Shown: positions 17,440-26,980 of the stretch, in pieces | Layout of the letters: each line of letters begins with the position of its first letter | How positions within the stretch are numbered: the first letter of the stretch is position 1 | Assembly (NCBI RefSeq): GCF_027359675.1 | Contig: NZ_CP114786.1 | Coordinates: 1,240,001 to 1,304,000 of the forward strand | DNA from: Roseibium sp. Sym1 | GTDB taxonomy: Bacteria > Pseudomonadota > Alphaproteobacteria > Rhizobiales > Stappiaceae | Direction of reading: 5' to 3' | Length of the DNA stretch: 64,000 nt | Notes under the pieces: generated by a model | Seen by the model: the letters and a program-made list of their open reading frames with translations, nothing else | Told to the model about the DNA's origin: nothing | Databases searched by the model: none | Program-made: the position numbers and the translations under genes

Positions 17440-17961
17440 ATGTCGAAAGAAGCTTCGGTCGCACCCAAGGAACGGGTGAACATCAAATACAAGCCGGCAA
17501 CAGGTGATGCCAAAGAGGAAATCGAGCTGCCGCTGAAAATGGTCATGCTCGGCGACTACACGCAGCGCCCTGACGACACGCCAATCGAAGACCGGACGCT
17601 CATCAACATCAACAAGGACAATTTCAACGAGGTCATGAAAAGCCATGATCTCAGCCTGGATCTGGCCACGGAAAACAAGCTGGTCGACACGCCGGAAGGC
17701 GAGGAACCGGACAATCTGGCGGTGTCCCTGAAGTTTCAGAACCTGAGCGATTTCACCCCGGAATCGATCGTGCGCCAGACACCCGAGCTCAACAAGCTGC
17801 TCGAGCTGCGTGAAGCCCTGGTATCGCTCAAGGGCCCGCTTGGCAACGTCCCGGCCTTCCGCAAGGCAATCCAGGGCGTTTTGGGCGACGAAGCGGCGCG
17901 CGAGAAACTTCTGGCGGAGCTGACCAATGCGACCGGTGGTTCGGAAGACAAGTCCGAGTGA
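17440..17961 (+). CDS. tssB: T6SS sheath small subunit TssB (VipA)
   Basis: 173 aa, forms the contractile sheath with TssC. Family blocks are KERVNIKYKPATGDA near residue 10, PLKMVMLGDYTQ near 31, the LININKDNF segment and FTPESIVRQTPEL-LLELREAL near 104-125. The length is standard. GGGGAC precedes the ATG. It is followed by tssC after 53 bp. A diverged TssB-like domain is found again in the protein encoded at 34059-35804. Confidence 0.97.
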   Translation: MSKEASVAPKERVNIKYKPATGDAKEEIELPLKMVMLGDYTQRPDDTPIEDRTLININKDNFNEVMKSHDLSLDLATENKLVDTPEGEEPDNLAVSLKFQNLSDFTPESIVRQTPELNKLLELREALVSLKGPLGNVPAFRKAIQGVLGDEAAREKLLAELTNATGGSEDKSE

Positions 17962-18014
17962 CCTGCCCGGCCTCTTCGAACCCCTATCCCATTTCTAGCT
18001 GACGAGACTGAAAC

Positions 18015-19496
18015 ATGACAGACACCGACGCACAGCAAGACGCCGCGGCACAGACCGAAGAGCTCGACGCGTCTCTTCTGGACCAGATCCTTCAGGAGAC
18101 CAAGCTCACGCCCGCCGATGACGGTTACGACGTCGCCCGCAAGGGCGTGGCCGCCTTCATTTCCGAACTTCTGAAACCTTCGGCAGGCGGCCAGGTGAAT
18201 GGCGCCGCAGTCGACATGATGATCGCGGAAATCGACCAGAAACTCTCCACCCAGGTCGACCAGATCCTGCACCACGACGATTTCAAGAAAATGGAATCGG
18301 CCTGGCGCAGCCTGAAATTCGTCATCGACCGGACGGACTTCCGCCAGAACATCAAAGTCGAGATGATGAGCGTCACCAAGGACGAGCTTCTCGAAGACTT
18401 CGAGGACAGCCCGGAAGTCGTCAAGTCCGGCCTCTACAAGCATATCTACACGGCGGAATACGGTCAGTTCGGCGGCCAGCCGGTGGGCGCGATCGTTTCC
18501 AACTACGATTTCGGGCCGAATGCTCCGGACATCAAGCTGGCCCAGTATTGCGCCAGCGTCGGCTCCATGTCGCATGCGCCGTTCATCGCCGGCGCCTCGC
18601 CCGCCATGTTCGGTGTCGACAGCTTCGAGGAGATCCCGAACCTCAAGGACATGGAATCGATCTTCGAGGGCCCGAAATACGCCAAATGGAACTCCTTCCG
18701 CGAATCGGAGGATTCCCGCTATTTCGCCCTGGCCATGCCGCGCTTCATGCTGCGCACGCCCTATGGCCCGGAAACGTCCCCGGTCAAGGCCTTCAACTAC
18801 GAAGAGGAGGCCGACAGCAACAGCGACAACTACCTTTGGGGCAACGCTTCCTTCGCGCTGGCGACCAAGCTGACCGACAGCTTCGCCAAGTATCGCTGGT
18901 GCCCGAACATCATCGGACCGCAGTCCGGCGGCGCCGTCGAGGACCTGCCGGTGCACACGTTCGAGGCCATGGGTCAGCTGCAGTCCAAGATCCCGACCGA
19001 GGTTCTGGTATCGGACCGCAAGGAATACGAGCTCGCCGAGCAGGGCTTCATCTCGCTGACCATGCGCAAGGGCAGCGACAATGCCGCCTTCTTCTCCGCG
19101 AATTCCGTGCAGAAGCCGAAATTCTTCGGCAACTCCCCGGAAGGCAAGGACGCCGAACTCAACTACAAGCTCGGCACGCAGCTGCCCTACATGATGATCA
19201 TCAACCGCCTGGCGCACTACATCAAGGTGCTGCAGCGCGAGAACATCGGTAGCTGGAAGGATCGCGGCGAGCTTGAATCCGAGCTCAACAAGTGGATCCG
19301 CCAGTATGTGTCCGACCAGGACAATCCCTCCGCCGACGTCCGGTCCCGCCGGCCGTTGCGCAAGGCGGAGATCAACGTGTCGGATGTCGAGGGCGAACCG
19401 GGCTGGTACAGCGTTTCCATGGCGGTGCAGCCGCACTTCAAATACATGGGGGCGGATTTCACCCTGTCCCTGAAGGGCAAGCTGGACAAGTCCTGA
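18015..19496 (+). CDS. tssC: T6SS sheath large subunit TssC (VipB)
   Basis: 493 aa, with the normal family length. Conserved stretches include ILHHDDFKKMESAWRSLKFV (about 89-108), FGVDSFEEI, RFMLRTPYG, WGNASFALA and the C-terminal ADVRSRRPLRKA/YSVSMAVQPHFKYMGADF segments. With TssB it builds the sheath whose contraction propels the Hcp tube. A strong hairpin lies between this gene and tssE, perhaps setting the high sheath:baseplate expression ratio. Confidence 0.97.
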   Translation: MTDTDAQQDAAAQTEELDASLLDQILQETKLTPADDGYDVARKGVAAFISELLKPSAGGQVNGAAVDMMIAEIDQKLSTQVDQILHHDDFKKMESAWRSLKFVIDRTDFRQNIKVEMMSVTKDELLEDFEDSPEVVKSGLYKHIYTAEYGQFGGQPVGAIVSNYDFGPNAPDIKLAQYCASVGSMSHAPFIAGASPAMFGVDSFEEIPNLKDMESIFEGPKYAKWNSFRESEDSRYFALAMPRFMLRTPYGPETSPVKAFNYEEEADSNSDNYLWGNASFALATKLTDSFAKYRWCPNIIGPQSGGAVEDLPVHTFEAMGQLQSKIPTEVLVSDRKEYELAEQGFISLTMRKGSDNAAFFSANSVQKPKFFGNSPEGKDAELNYKLGTQLPYMMIINRLAHYIKVLQRENIGSWKDRGELESELNKWIRQYVSDQDNPSADVRSRRPLRKAEINVSDVEGEPGWYSVSMAVQPHFKYMGADFTLSLKGKLDKS

Positions 19497-19526
19497 TCCC
19501 GGCGGGATCACGGAAACGAAACTCTG

Positions 19527-19566
19527 ACAGGTGCCGCCCCGGGACACGTCCCGGGACCGGTGCCTG
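19527..19566 (+). terminator. Strong intra-operon hairpin after tssC
   Basis: Inverted repeat with perfect outer ACAGG/CCTGT and inner CCCGGGAC/GTCCCGGG pairing around a two-base loop, followed by TTTTGGGG. It sits 30 bp after the tssC stop and 45 bp before the tssE start. It could be a partial terminator or an mRNA-stabilising 3' end for the sheath transcript. Confidence 0.6.
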
Positions 19567-19611
19567 TTTTGGGGTCTGGCAGGACCCTCGTTGGATGGAG
19601 AACTCTTCCGG

Positions 19612-20025
19612 ATGGCTGTGAGCTTGTTTCAGCGGCTCGAGAACGACGTAACCGGCACCCACTACCGGAATGTGGATGAATTCGAGGCCGCGGTTCTGGA
19701 AAGCGTGCTGGAGGACCTGCGCATCCTTCTCAACAGCACGGCCGGATGCTGCGAGACCTGCCCCGATTTCGGGCTGACCGATTTCAACTCGATCTCACGG
19801 TCGCACAAGGACACGGCCACCGAAATCTGCCGGAACATCGAACGGCAGATCAGGGACTACGAGCCCCGGCTGCGCAATCCGATCGTGCGTGCCGTCGACG
19901 ACCCCGAACGGCCGCTCGATTTCATATTCAACGTGGAGGCGGAACTGGATCTGGGCGGCAGCAGGAAGCGGATCCGGTTCGATTCCATTCTCGACAACAG
20001 CGGACAGATCCGGGTCAGCGCATAA
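19612..20025 (+). CDS. tssE: T6SS baseplate protein TssE (gp25-like)
   Basis: 137 aa from the ATG at 19612; the open frame before it covers the hairpin region and is not coding. It is a gp25-family wedge protein linking baseplate and sheath. The expected motif order is seen: SLFQRLEN at the N-terminus, LRILLNSTAGC-C, DFGLTDFNSI, and the EPRLRNPIV segment before the C-terminal beta strands. TssF starts 35 bp later. Confidence 0.93.
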   Translation: MAVSLFQRLENDVTGTHYRNVDEFEAAVLESVLEDLRILLNSTAGCCETCPDFGLTDFNSISRSHKDTATEICRNIERQIRDYEPRLRNPIVRAVDDPERPLDFIFNVEAELDLGGSRKRIRFDSILDNSGQIRVSA

Positions 20026-20059
20026 GACGCTCGAGCGGAACCGGGGGCACATAGCGGGC

Positions 20060-21808
20060 ATGGCGATCAATTCCTACTATCGCGACGAACTGAACTACCT
20101 GAAGGAAATGGGCCGTGTGTTCGCCAAAGCCAACCCGCGGCTGTCGAAATTCCTGTCGGAAGACCCGATCGACCCGGATGTCGAACGGCTCATGGAAGGT
20201 TTCGCGTTTCTGGTGGGCCGGCTGCGCCAGCGCCTCGACGCGGAGATGCCGGAGGTCTCGCTCAACCTCCTGAAGCTGATATGGCCGCATTACCTGCGGC
20301 CGGTTCCGCCCATTACCCACATGGTTTTCAAGCCGGTCCCGGAATCCTCCGACCTGTCGACCAACGTGCCGCGCGGGACCTTCGTGCAAACCAGCCCGCT
20401 GGACGGAACCGCTGTCCGGTTCCAGACCCGCTGCAGCCTGAAAGTGCTGCCGATCGAATTGACGGCATCGGATCTGGAAAACCGCCGCGACAGCGCCAAG
20501 CTGACCCTTGGCTTCCGGAGAACGGCCGGCAACAATCTCCGGGCGCTCGCCGAGGGTCCGCTGCAACTGTTTCTGGGAGCCAGCAACGATGTCAGCCTGT
20601 CCCGGCAGCTCTATTTGCAGCTGTGCAACCGGCTGACCTCGGTGGACTTCGTGCCCGCCAAGGGGCAACCGGTCCGCTCGGCCATCCGCGTCGAACCGAT
20701 CGGCTTCGCGCGCGACCAGGCGACGCTGCCCTACCCCGATGGCGCCTTCGACGGTTTCCGGATCATGCAGGAATATTTCGCCTGTCCGGACAAGTTCATG
20801 TATGTCCGTCTTCACGGGCTGGAAGCCTTTGCCGACCTTCCCGTCGACGAATTCGAACTCATTTTCAATTTCCGGCAGAAATTCGCCAACCAGGACCGGA
20901 TTTCGCGGGAGGCCATTTCCCTCAACACGGTTCCGGCCATCAACCTGTTCGAAACGGAAGGCCAGGCGCTGCACGTCGCCCATGACAGGACCGAGTATCC
21001 CGTCCGCGCTTCGGGCAACCGCGCCATGTTCAGCGTGCACCATGTCTCCGACGTGACCGGCTGGGTGCAGGGCTCGAGCCGGAAGGTGAACTATCAGGCA
21101 TTCGAGTCCTTTTCCCACGACGCCGCGTCGCAGGAAGAGGACAAGCTCTATTACCGCACCGGGATCCGGCCGTCCGTGCTCGGCAATGGCGTCGATCACT
21201 ATATTTCGTTCGTTACGCGGCTGAATGAAAACGGTCTGCCGCCGACAGAAACGGTCTCCCTGCGGCTCTTGTGCTCCAATGGCGACCATGCCGCACGGTT
21301 CGGGGTCGGCACCGTCAATCAACCGACCTCGTCCACGCCGGCCAAGCTGGAATTTCGAAACATCACGCCGATACTGTCGGAAGTGCCGCCGCCGCTCGAC
21401 AACCAGGTTCTTTGGACATTGATCGCGAACCTGTCGCGCAACTATGCCTCTCTCATCGATGTGGAAGCGCTGAAAACCGTTGTCGGCGCATATGATTTCA
21501 GGGCCTATATCGACAAGCAGGCTGCCTTGCAGCGCGAGTTGCTGCTGCAGAATTTCCAGAAATTCGAGCGCAGGACCGTCGACATTTTCCGGCAGGGGCG
21601 GCCGACGCGCGCCTACGAGATCGTCCTGTCACTGGCGGAGACCGCCCTGGGCGGCGAGGCGGAACTCTACCTGTTCGGCACCGTGCTTGACCGGTTCCTG
21701 AAATCCTACGCCAGCATCAACAGCCTGCACCAGCTGACGGTGATCGGAACGGACGCCAATGTCATTCACCGCTGGAGCCCGACCTCCGGAGATGCCCACC
21801 TGGTATGA
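20060..21808 (+). CDS. tssF: T6SS baseplate protein TssF
   Basis: 582 aa. The start MAINSYYRDELNYLKEMG matches the conserved TssF N-terminus (YYxxEL-YLREmg), fixing the ATG at 20060. Further family blocks are FAKANPRLSKFLS, PDVERLMEGFAFL and LLKLIWPHYLRPVPP. TssF makes the baseplate wedge with TssG, TssE and TssK. It overlaps tssG by 4 bp. Confidence 0.95.
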   Translation: MAINSYYRDELNYLKEMGRVFAKANPRLSKFLSEDPIDPDVERLMEGFAFLVGRLRQRLDAEMPEVSLNLLKLIWPHYLRPVPPITHMVFKPVPESSDLSTNVPRGTFVQTSPLDGTAVRFQTRCSLKVLPIELTASDLENRRDSAKLTLGFRRTAGNNLRALAEGPLQLFLGASNDVSLSRQLYLQLCNRLTSVDFVPAKGQPVRSAIRVEPIGFARDQATLPYPDGAFDGFRIMQEYFACPDKFMYVRLHGLEAFADLPVDEFELIFNFRQKFANQDRISREAISLNTVPAINLFETEGQALHVAHDRTEYPVRASGNRAMFSVHHVSDVTGWVQGSSRKVNYQAFESFSHDAASQEEDKLYYRTGIRPSVLGNGVDHYISFVTRLNENGLPPTETVSLRLLCSNGDHAARFGVGTVNQPTSSTPAKLEFRNITPILSEVPPPLDNQVLWTLIANLSRNYASLIDVEALKTVVGAYDFRAYIDKQAALQRELLLQNFQKFERRTVDIFRQGRPTRAYEIVLSLAETALGGEAELYLFGTVLDRFLKSYASINSLHQLTVIGTDANVIHRWSPTSGDAHLV

Positions 21809-22932
21809 GCGAGCAAGACACCCCATCTGCTGCCCCTCCCGTGCCGGACGCGATGCTCGTCGACAAGCTGGCGCGCACCCAGTTTTTCCAGGCGCTTTAC
21901 CTGATCAGCCTGCTGCATCCCGAAATCCGACACATGGGCCCGGGCCACGATCCGGAGAACGAGGTCCTCCGGTTCCGCGCCACACGGTCGCTCAGCTTCG
22001 GTCCGAGCGACGTCTCCAGCATAGAGTTCGACGCGGAACACAATCGCTACGATGTCAGGGTAAACTTCTTCGGGCTCTACGGCCCCGCCTCGCCGCTGCC
22101 GCCCTACGTGACCGAACGGATCATCGAGCGGGACGAGACCCCGTCTTCGCTGGAAGACCTTCTGGACCTGTTCAACCATCGCTTCATTTCACTGCTCTTC
22201 GGCATGTGGCAGAAGTCGCGGCATTTCGTGCGTTTCGAGGAACACGGCCTGGATCCGACCTCGCAGTGTTTCCTGGCTCTGTGCGGTTTCCCGGTCGACG
22301 ACCGCGCCGAACTCGGCAGCGTGCCGCGCACCGCCATCCTGCCGCATGTGGGCCTCATGTCCCACTATTCGAATTCGCCCGAAGCCATCTCCTCGATGCT
22401 GTCGAGCTTTTTCAACCTGCCGTTCGAGATCATCGAGTTCGTTTCCCGGACCGTGGACATCCCGCCCGAAGCGCGCATGGAACTCGGCATTCACAACACC
22501 CTCTTGGGCGGCGACATGGTTCTGGGCGAGCAGGTGGAGGACGATCTCGGCAAGTTCCGGCTCAGGATCGGGCCTGCCTCGTATGAGGATCTGCAGCATT
22601 TCCTGCCCAATGGCGACAAGCATGCCGTTCTGGTCGATCTGCTGGCCATGATCGTCCGCGATCCGATCGACTGGGACCTTGAATTCAGCTACGAAGCGGA
22701 CACGATGCAACCGGGCCAGCTGGGGCTGGCCCGCCTGGGGAACAATCTTTGGCTTTCAGATGGTGAAAACGCCAAACTAGAAAACAATGTCCACTTGGCG
22801 CCAGCGCGGGCAAGCGGTACCGTTCCCGATGAAAATCAGGGATTCGTTGCGCCGGCTGAGATGGGCGGACCGGTTGGCGCTGCTCTCCATGAACACGCGT
22901 CGTCCTCAGACAAGACACCAGTTACGGCATGA
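21805..22932 (+). CDS. tssG: T6SS baseplate protein TssG
   Basis: 375 aa, wedge partner of TssF. Conserved regions are FFQALYLIS-L, the LRFRATRSLSFGPSD block, FFGLYGPASPLPPYV, LDLFNHRFISLLF and the late GDKHAVLVDLLAMIVRDPIDWDLE segment. The last 60 residues after RLGNNLW are polar, of low complexity and longer than in typical TssG. It overlaps both tssF and tagH by 4 bp. Confidence 0.95.
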   Translation: MSEQDTPSAAPPVPDAMLVDKLARTQFFQALYLISLLHPEIRHMGPGHDPENEVLRFRATRSLSFGPSDVSSIEFDAEHNRYDVRVNFFGLYGPASPLPPYVTERIIERDETPSSLEDLLDLFNHRFISLLFGMWQKSRHFVRFEEHGLDPTSQCFLALCGFPVDDRAELGSVPRTAILPHVGLMSHYSNSPEAISSMLSSFFNLPFEIIEFVSRTVDIPPEARMELGIHNTLLGGDMVLGEQVEDDLGKFRLRIGPASYEDLQHFLPNGDKHAVLVDLLAMIVRDPIDWDLEFSYEADTMQPGQLGLARLGNNLWLSDGENAKLENNVHLAPARASGTVPDENQGFVAPAEMGGPVGAALHEHASSSDKTPVTA

Positions 22933-25028
22933 CGGCTACGCTCATTCTCGTTTGTGATGCAATCGGATCCCGGCACCAGTTCGGGCCGAATGGCGGTGCG
23001 TTCGGCCGGTCGCGGAAATGCGACTGGGTCCTGCCGGATCCGGAGCGTCACCTGTCGTCCGTCCATGCACGTATCCTCTATCAGAACGAGACCTTCATCC
23101 TGGTCGATGAAAGCACGAACGGAACGTTTCTGGAGGGCCAGTCCGCAGCAATCGGCCGCGGCAAGGCCGTCAGCCTGTCTCCCGGCATGAAGCTGATTGC
23201 CGGTCCCTACCAGATCCGGGTCGACGCCCTTCAGGCCGGCCATGCCGCCCAGACCAATCCCTTTGCCGCCTCAGGTGCGCGTACGCCCAACCGCCCCGCG
23301 CCTGCGGCAACGCCGCTCAGGATCGATACGTCGGGGGCGAGCCTGCCCAAGAACACGTCGCTCGATCCGCTGGACCATCTCGGCGGCGGACCGGAAACCC
23401 TCACACCGGTCGCCTCGGTGCAAACCCCGCTGAACGAGATCCCCGAACCCGTGTCGTTCGCGGCTCCAAACGCGCCGCCCTCCGCGCATGAGACAACCCG
23501 GTTCCAGGGCGTTCCCGCACCGTCACCGGATCTTCAGCCCTCTCCGGCAGTCCCGGCCCCCGCCCTCACTGCGGCGCCGGGACTGCCGGGCGTGGCGCCG
23601 CAAGGCCCTGTCCCTGCGGCGGCCACGCAGATGACCGCCCCGGCAACGCCACACCCGGCGCCGCCGGCAACCACCGCCCGGCCGGCCGCAGCACCGCCGG
23701 CCCAGTCACCGCCAGCTCCGTCACCGCCAGCTCCGTCACCGGCTTCCGGCAACATCATTCCCGAAAACTTTCTCGCCGGCCTGGGCGCTCCGGCTGGCGG
23801 CGCGCCGTCCGCGCCGACGCCCCAGCCCGCGCAAAGTCTTCCCGACCTGTCCACGCTGATGCCCGCAGCCCCGGCCGCCGGTCAGGCGGATGGTCCCGGA
23901 AAGGCCGCGACCATCCCTGACAACATCGATTTCGGCATTGGCGCTCCCCCCGCTGCTCCGACTTCTTCTCCGGCCCCGACCTCGTCCCCGGCCCCTGCTC
24001 CCGCTGTTGCGCCCGATCCCGCAATGCCGCAGACGCCGGCGGCGGGGACTTCGCCGATGCAGGCATCGCCGGCACAGCCCCGGGCCCTTCCTGGCGACCC
24101 GCCGGTCGCACCTGCTCCCGCAGCCGCAGCGCCGCCATCGGAGCCGCCGCTCAATCCGCTCGACGCGCTGAAGAAACGCCGCGCTCAGCGCGAGGCAGAG
24201 CTGGCGCACAAGGCAAAATCGCGCCGAGCCCCATCTCCGTCGCCGTCCCTGTCCCCCTCTCCGGCCGCAAGGCGCCCGGACCAGGCGGAACCGCCGGCGA
24301 CGCCCGCGCTTGCGCCCATTGCCCAGCCGCCTGCGCCAGCCACCCAGCCTCCGGTGCCCGCCGCGCCGCGACCCCCGGCAACCCGCGCGCCCTCGGCACC
24401 GGCCGCGGCAGGTGAGAGCGCCGGTTCCGAGGTGTTCCAGGCGCTGATTTCCGGATTGGGATTTGCCGATGCCGAAGTGCCGGCTGAAGACCAGGCGGAA
24501 ATCGCGCGGGCGACCGGTGAAATGGTGCGTGAACTGGCCAACGGCCTGATCGCGCTGCTGAATGCCCGCAAGTCGCTCAAGACCGAATTCCGCATGTACG
24601 AGACGCGGATCCAACCGGAAGAAAACAACCCGTTCAAGCATTTCAATGTCGGTGAGCTGGCCATCGACGAAATGCTGTTCGCCCGCAAAGGCGGGTTTCT
24701 GCCGCCGCCTGAAGCCGCGAAGGAAGCCTTCAGGGACCTGCAAAGCCACACCATGCTGACCGTCGCAGCCACCCAGCGGGCGATGCGGATCATGTTCGAA
24801 AGCCTTTCGCCGGAAACTCTGGCGGGCGAAGAGGACGATGGCGGACTGCGCCTGAGGGGACTTGGCGCGAAGCGCAGCAAGTTCGAGGCTGCGAAGGAAC
24901 GCCATGACCGCTTGCGGGCTGATTTCGACGCCGTCGTGCGGCAGACCATTGCCGAGGCCTTCGTGCAGGTCGAGGAAGACCAGGCCCGCCAGCAATCGAA
25001 AACCTTCTGGGAGAACAAGAAGAGATGA
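22929..25028 (+). CDS. tagH: T6SS-associated FHA domain protein TagH (Fha)
   Basis: 699 aa. An N-terminal FHA domain (about 1-100) shows FGRSRKCDWVLPDPERHLSSVHA, reading GRS...SSVHA for phosphothreonine binding, and STNGTFLEG. A very long Pro/Ala-rich, presumably disordered linker follows (about 110-480). The C-terminal T6SS-FHA domain begins around FQALISGLGFADAEVP and includes NPFKHFNVGELAIDEML. In the threonine phosphorylation pathway, a phosphorylated Fha protein activates assembly; the cognate kinase and phosphatase are encoded at 32316-34083. Confidence 0.93.
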   Translation: MTATLILVCDAIGSRHQFGPNGGAFGRSRKCDWVLPDPERHLSSVHARILYQNETFILVDESTNGTFLEGQSAAIGRGKAVSLSPGMKLIAGPYQIRVDALQAGHAAQTNPFAASGARTPNRPAPAATPLRIDTSGASLPKNTSLDPLDHLGGGPETLTPVASVQTPLNEIPEPVSFAAPNAPPSAHETTRFQGVPAPSPDLQPSPAVPAPALTAAPGLPGVAPQGPVPAAATQMTAPATPHPAPPATTARPAAAPPAQSPPAPSPPAPSPASGNIIPENFLAGLGAPAGGAPSAPTPQPAQSLPDLSTLMPAAPAAGQADGPGKAATIPDNIDFGIGAPPAAPTSSPAPTSSPAPAPAVAPDPAMPQTPAAGTSPMQASPAQPRALPGDPPVAPAPAAAAPPSEPPLNPLDALKKRRAQREAELAHKAKSRRAPSPSPSLSPSPAARRPDQAEPPATPALAPIAQPPAPATQPPVPAAPRPPATRAPSAPAAAGESAGSEVFQALISGLGFADAEVPAEDQAEIARATGEMVRELANGLIALLNARKSLKTEFRMYETRIQPEENNPFKHFNVGELAIDEMLFARKGGFLPPPEAAKEAFRDLQSHTMLTVAATQRAMRIMFESLSPETLAGEEDDGGLRLRGLGAKRSKFEAAKERHDRLRADFDAVVRQTIAEAFVQVEEDQARQQSKTFWENKKR

Positions 25029-25516
25029 CAGTAACCCGGCGGAATTTCCTTGAGATCTCGGGCGTTGGGCTGCTTGCGGGCCTGGCTGCCTGTTCGAGGG
25101 TGCCCCCGCCGACTCCGATCAAGGTCCAGCTGCAGGCCGACGAATACACCAATCCGAACGAGAATGGTGACCCGTCGCCCGTTGTCGTGCGCGTCTATCA
25201 GCTCAAGGAAGTGACCGCCTTCCAGAACGCCGAGTATTTCGATCTGGCCGACAATGACAAGAAGGTGCTCGGCGGCGACCTGATCGGTGTCCAGGAATAC
25301 GAAATGACTCCGGGCAAGAGCCAGGACTACAATAGGGACGTGTCTTCGGAGGCGACCCATATCGGCGTCATCGCAAGTTTCAGGGACATCGAGAACGCGC
25401 AATGGCGCGACTCGATTGAACTGAAGCAGGAAAAGAAAAACGAGTTTGTCATTTACCTGACTACGCTCGCCGTCCGAATACAGAAACTGCGCAGCCGGCG
25501 GCTCGGTGTCTTCTGA
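25025..25516 (+). CDS. tssJ: T6SS outer-membrane lipoprotein TssJ
   Basis: 163 aa. The signal region reads TRRNFLEISGVGLLAGLAAC, with C23 as the lipid-modified cysteine. The RRNFL pair is a good twin-arginine match, unusual for TssJ. The mature part has the transthyretin-like TssJ pattern: a strand VVVRVYQLKEVTAFQNAEYFDL followed by DKKVLGGDL and EYEMTPG. TssJ anchors the TssLM trans-envelope complex to the outer membrane. It overlaps tagH by 4 bp. Confidence 0.93.
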   Translation: MTVTRRNFLEISGVGLLAGLAACSRVPPPTPIKVQLQADEYTNPNENGDPSPVVVRVYQLKEVTAFQNAEYFDLADNDKKVLGGDLIGVQEYEMTPGKSQDYNRDVSSEATHIGVIASFRDIENAQWRDSIELKQEKKNEFVIYLTTLAVRIQKLRSRRLGVF

Positions 25517-25634
25517 CGGAACTTAACTTCGCCATGGTCTGCATGGCTGCATTTTGTGCTACGAATTGCGAATCACTCGGTAGCTGGCTGCGGGTGCCGA
25601 ATGACGGGTTTTGCGAGATCAGCGGAGATTGGCC

Positions 25635-26972
25635 TTGAATGAGAGCCTGAAACCACTCTGGCTTGAGGGAATGTTTCTCCGGCCGCAGCATCTGCAACAG
25701 CATGATCGCTGGGTCGAGGCCACGCTCGAGCAGCGCGTCCTGGATCTGCAGCCCTATTCCTGGGGCCTGCGCAGCATCGAGATCGATACGGACTCGCTCG
25801 CCATCGGCCAGTTTCACGTGACCGCGGCCGATGCGGTCCTGCCCGACGGCACCGTGTTTTCAACCGCCAAGAACGGCACGATCGCAAGCGCGCGCCAGGT
25901 CACCGTCGACGACCAGGGCAAGAAGGTCTATCTCGCGCTGCCGCTGAAATCCGCCGGCCAGCTGGAACTCGGCGAAACCGAAAAGGAACTGCGCCGCTAT
26001 TCCAAGCGCGCCACCAATGCACGCAACACCAACGAAGGCGACAAGCCCGAAGCCAACATCGCCGTTGGCGCACTGACGGCCAGGCTCGTCCTGGAAGGCG
26101 ACAGCCTGGATGAAACCGCGCATCTGCCGATCGCGGAAATCGACACGGTCTCCACCCAGGGCGAGGTCAAGCTGTCGGAGACGTTCATCCCCCCTATCCT
26201 GACGGCCGGCGCCAACGCCCATCTGATCTCGCTGGTCGACCAGGTGCGCAGCCTCTTGCGCAAGCGTGGCGAGATGCTGGCATCCAACACGTCCGGCCAG
26301 GGCGAGACGACCCGATCCGGGATCGTCGACCTGATGGCGCTGAGCGTCACCAACCACTACGAGGTGATGTTCGGCCATATCGCGGCCTCCGGGCGCCATG
26401 CCCCGGAACAGGTTTACCGGGACTTCATCGGCCTGATCGGCGCCTTCGCGGCCTTCGGCGCGGACAACCGGCGGCCGCCGGAGCTGCCGGCCTATGACCA
26501 TCTCGACTTGCGCCTGACCTTCCAGAGGCTGGTGTCCATCCTGGAAGGCCTGCTCAGCTTCGTGGTCGAGCAGAATGCGGTCAATATTCCGCTCAGCAAG
26601 CGCGACTACGGCGTCTGGCTCGGTGAGACCAGCAACAAGATGGTCTATTCCGAAGGCCGGTCCTTCATCCTGATCGCCCATGCCAATGTCAGCCTGGAGG
26701 TTCTGCGCACCCAGATGCCGATCCAGATCAAGGTCGGCCCTGTCGAGAAAATCCGCGAGCTCGTGAACCTGCAGCTGCCCGGTGTCGCGATCACGCCCCT
26801 GTCGGTCGCGCCCCGGCAGATTCCCTACGTGCAGAATGCCGTCTATTTCGAACTGGACGTGGAAAACGAACTCTGGCCGCAAATGCAGAGCTCGGCGGCC
26901 TTCGCGCTCCACCTAAGCGGGGATTATCCGGGCCTTGGCCTTGAATTGTGGGCCGTTCACAAAGGACAATAG
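25635..26972 (+). CDS. tssK: T6SS baseplate protein TssK
   Basis: 445 aa, with TTG at 25635 as the preferred start because GGAG lies 7 bp before it and the sequence then opens with the family N-terminus KPLWLEGMFLRPQHLQQHD. A TTG at 25611 is the alternative. TssK connects the baseplate to the TssLM membrane complex. Conserved mid and C-terminal segments include LMALSVTNHYEVMFGHI and YFELD. It follows tssJ after a 118-bp gap and precedes tssL by 8 bp. Confidence 0.95.
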   Translation: MNESLKPLWLEGMFLRPQHLQQHDRWVEATLEQRVLDLQPYSWGLRSIEIDTDSLAIGQFHVTAADAVLPDGTVFSTAKNGTIASARQVTVDDQGKKVYLALPLKSAGQLELGETEKELRRYSKRATNARNTNEGDKPEANIAVGALTARLVLEGDSLDETAHLPIAEIDTVSTQGEVKLSETFIPPILTAGANAHLISLVDQVRSLLRKRGEMLASNTSGQGETTRSGIVDLMALSVTNHYEVMFGHIAASGRHAPEQVYRDFIGLIGAFAAFGADNRRPPELPAYDHLDLRLTFQRLVSILEGLLSFVVEQNAVNIPLSKRDYGVWLGETSNKMVYSEGRSFILIAHANVSLEVLRTQMPIQIKVGPVEKIRELVNLQLPGVAITPLSVAPRQIPYVQNAVYFELDVENELWPQMQSSAAFALHLSGDYPGLGLELWAVHKGQ

Positions 26973-26980
26973 TCCGAATC

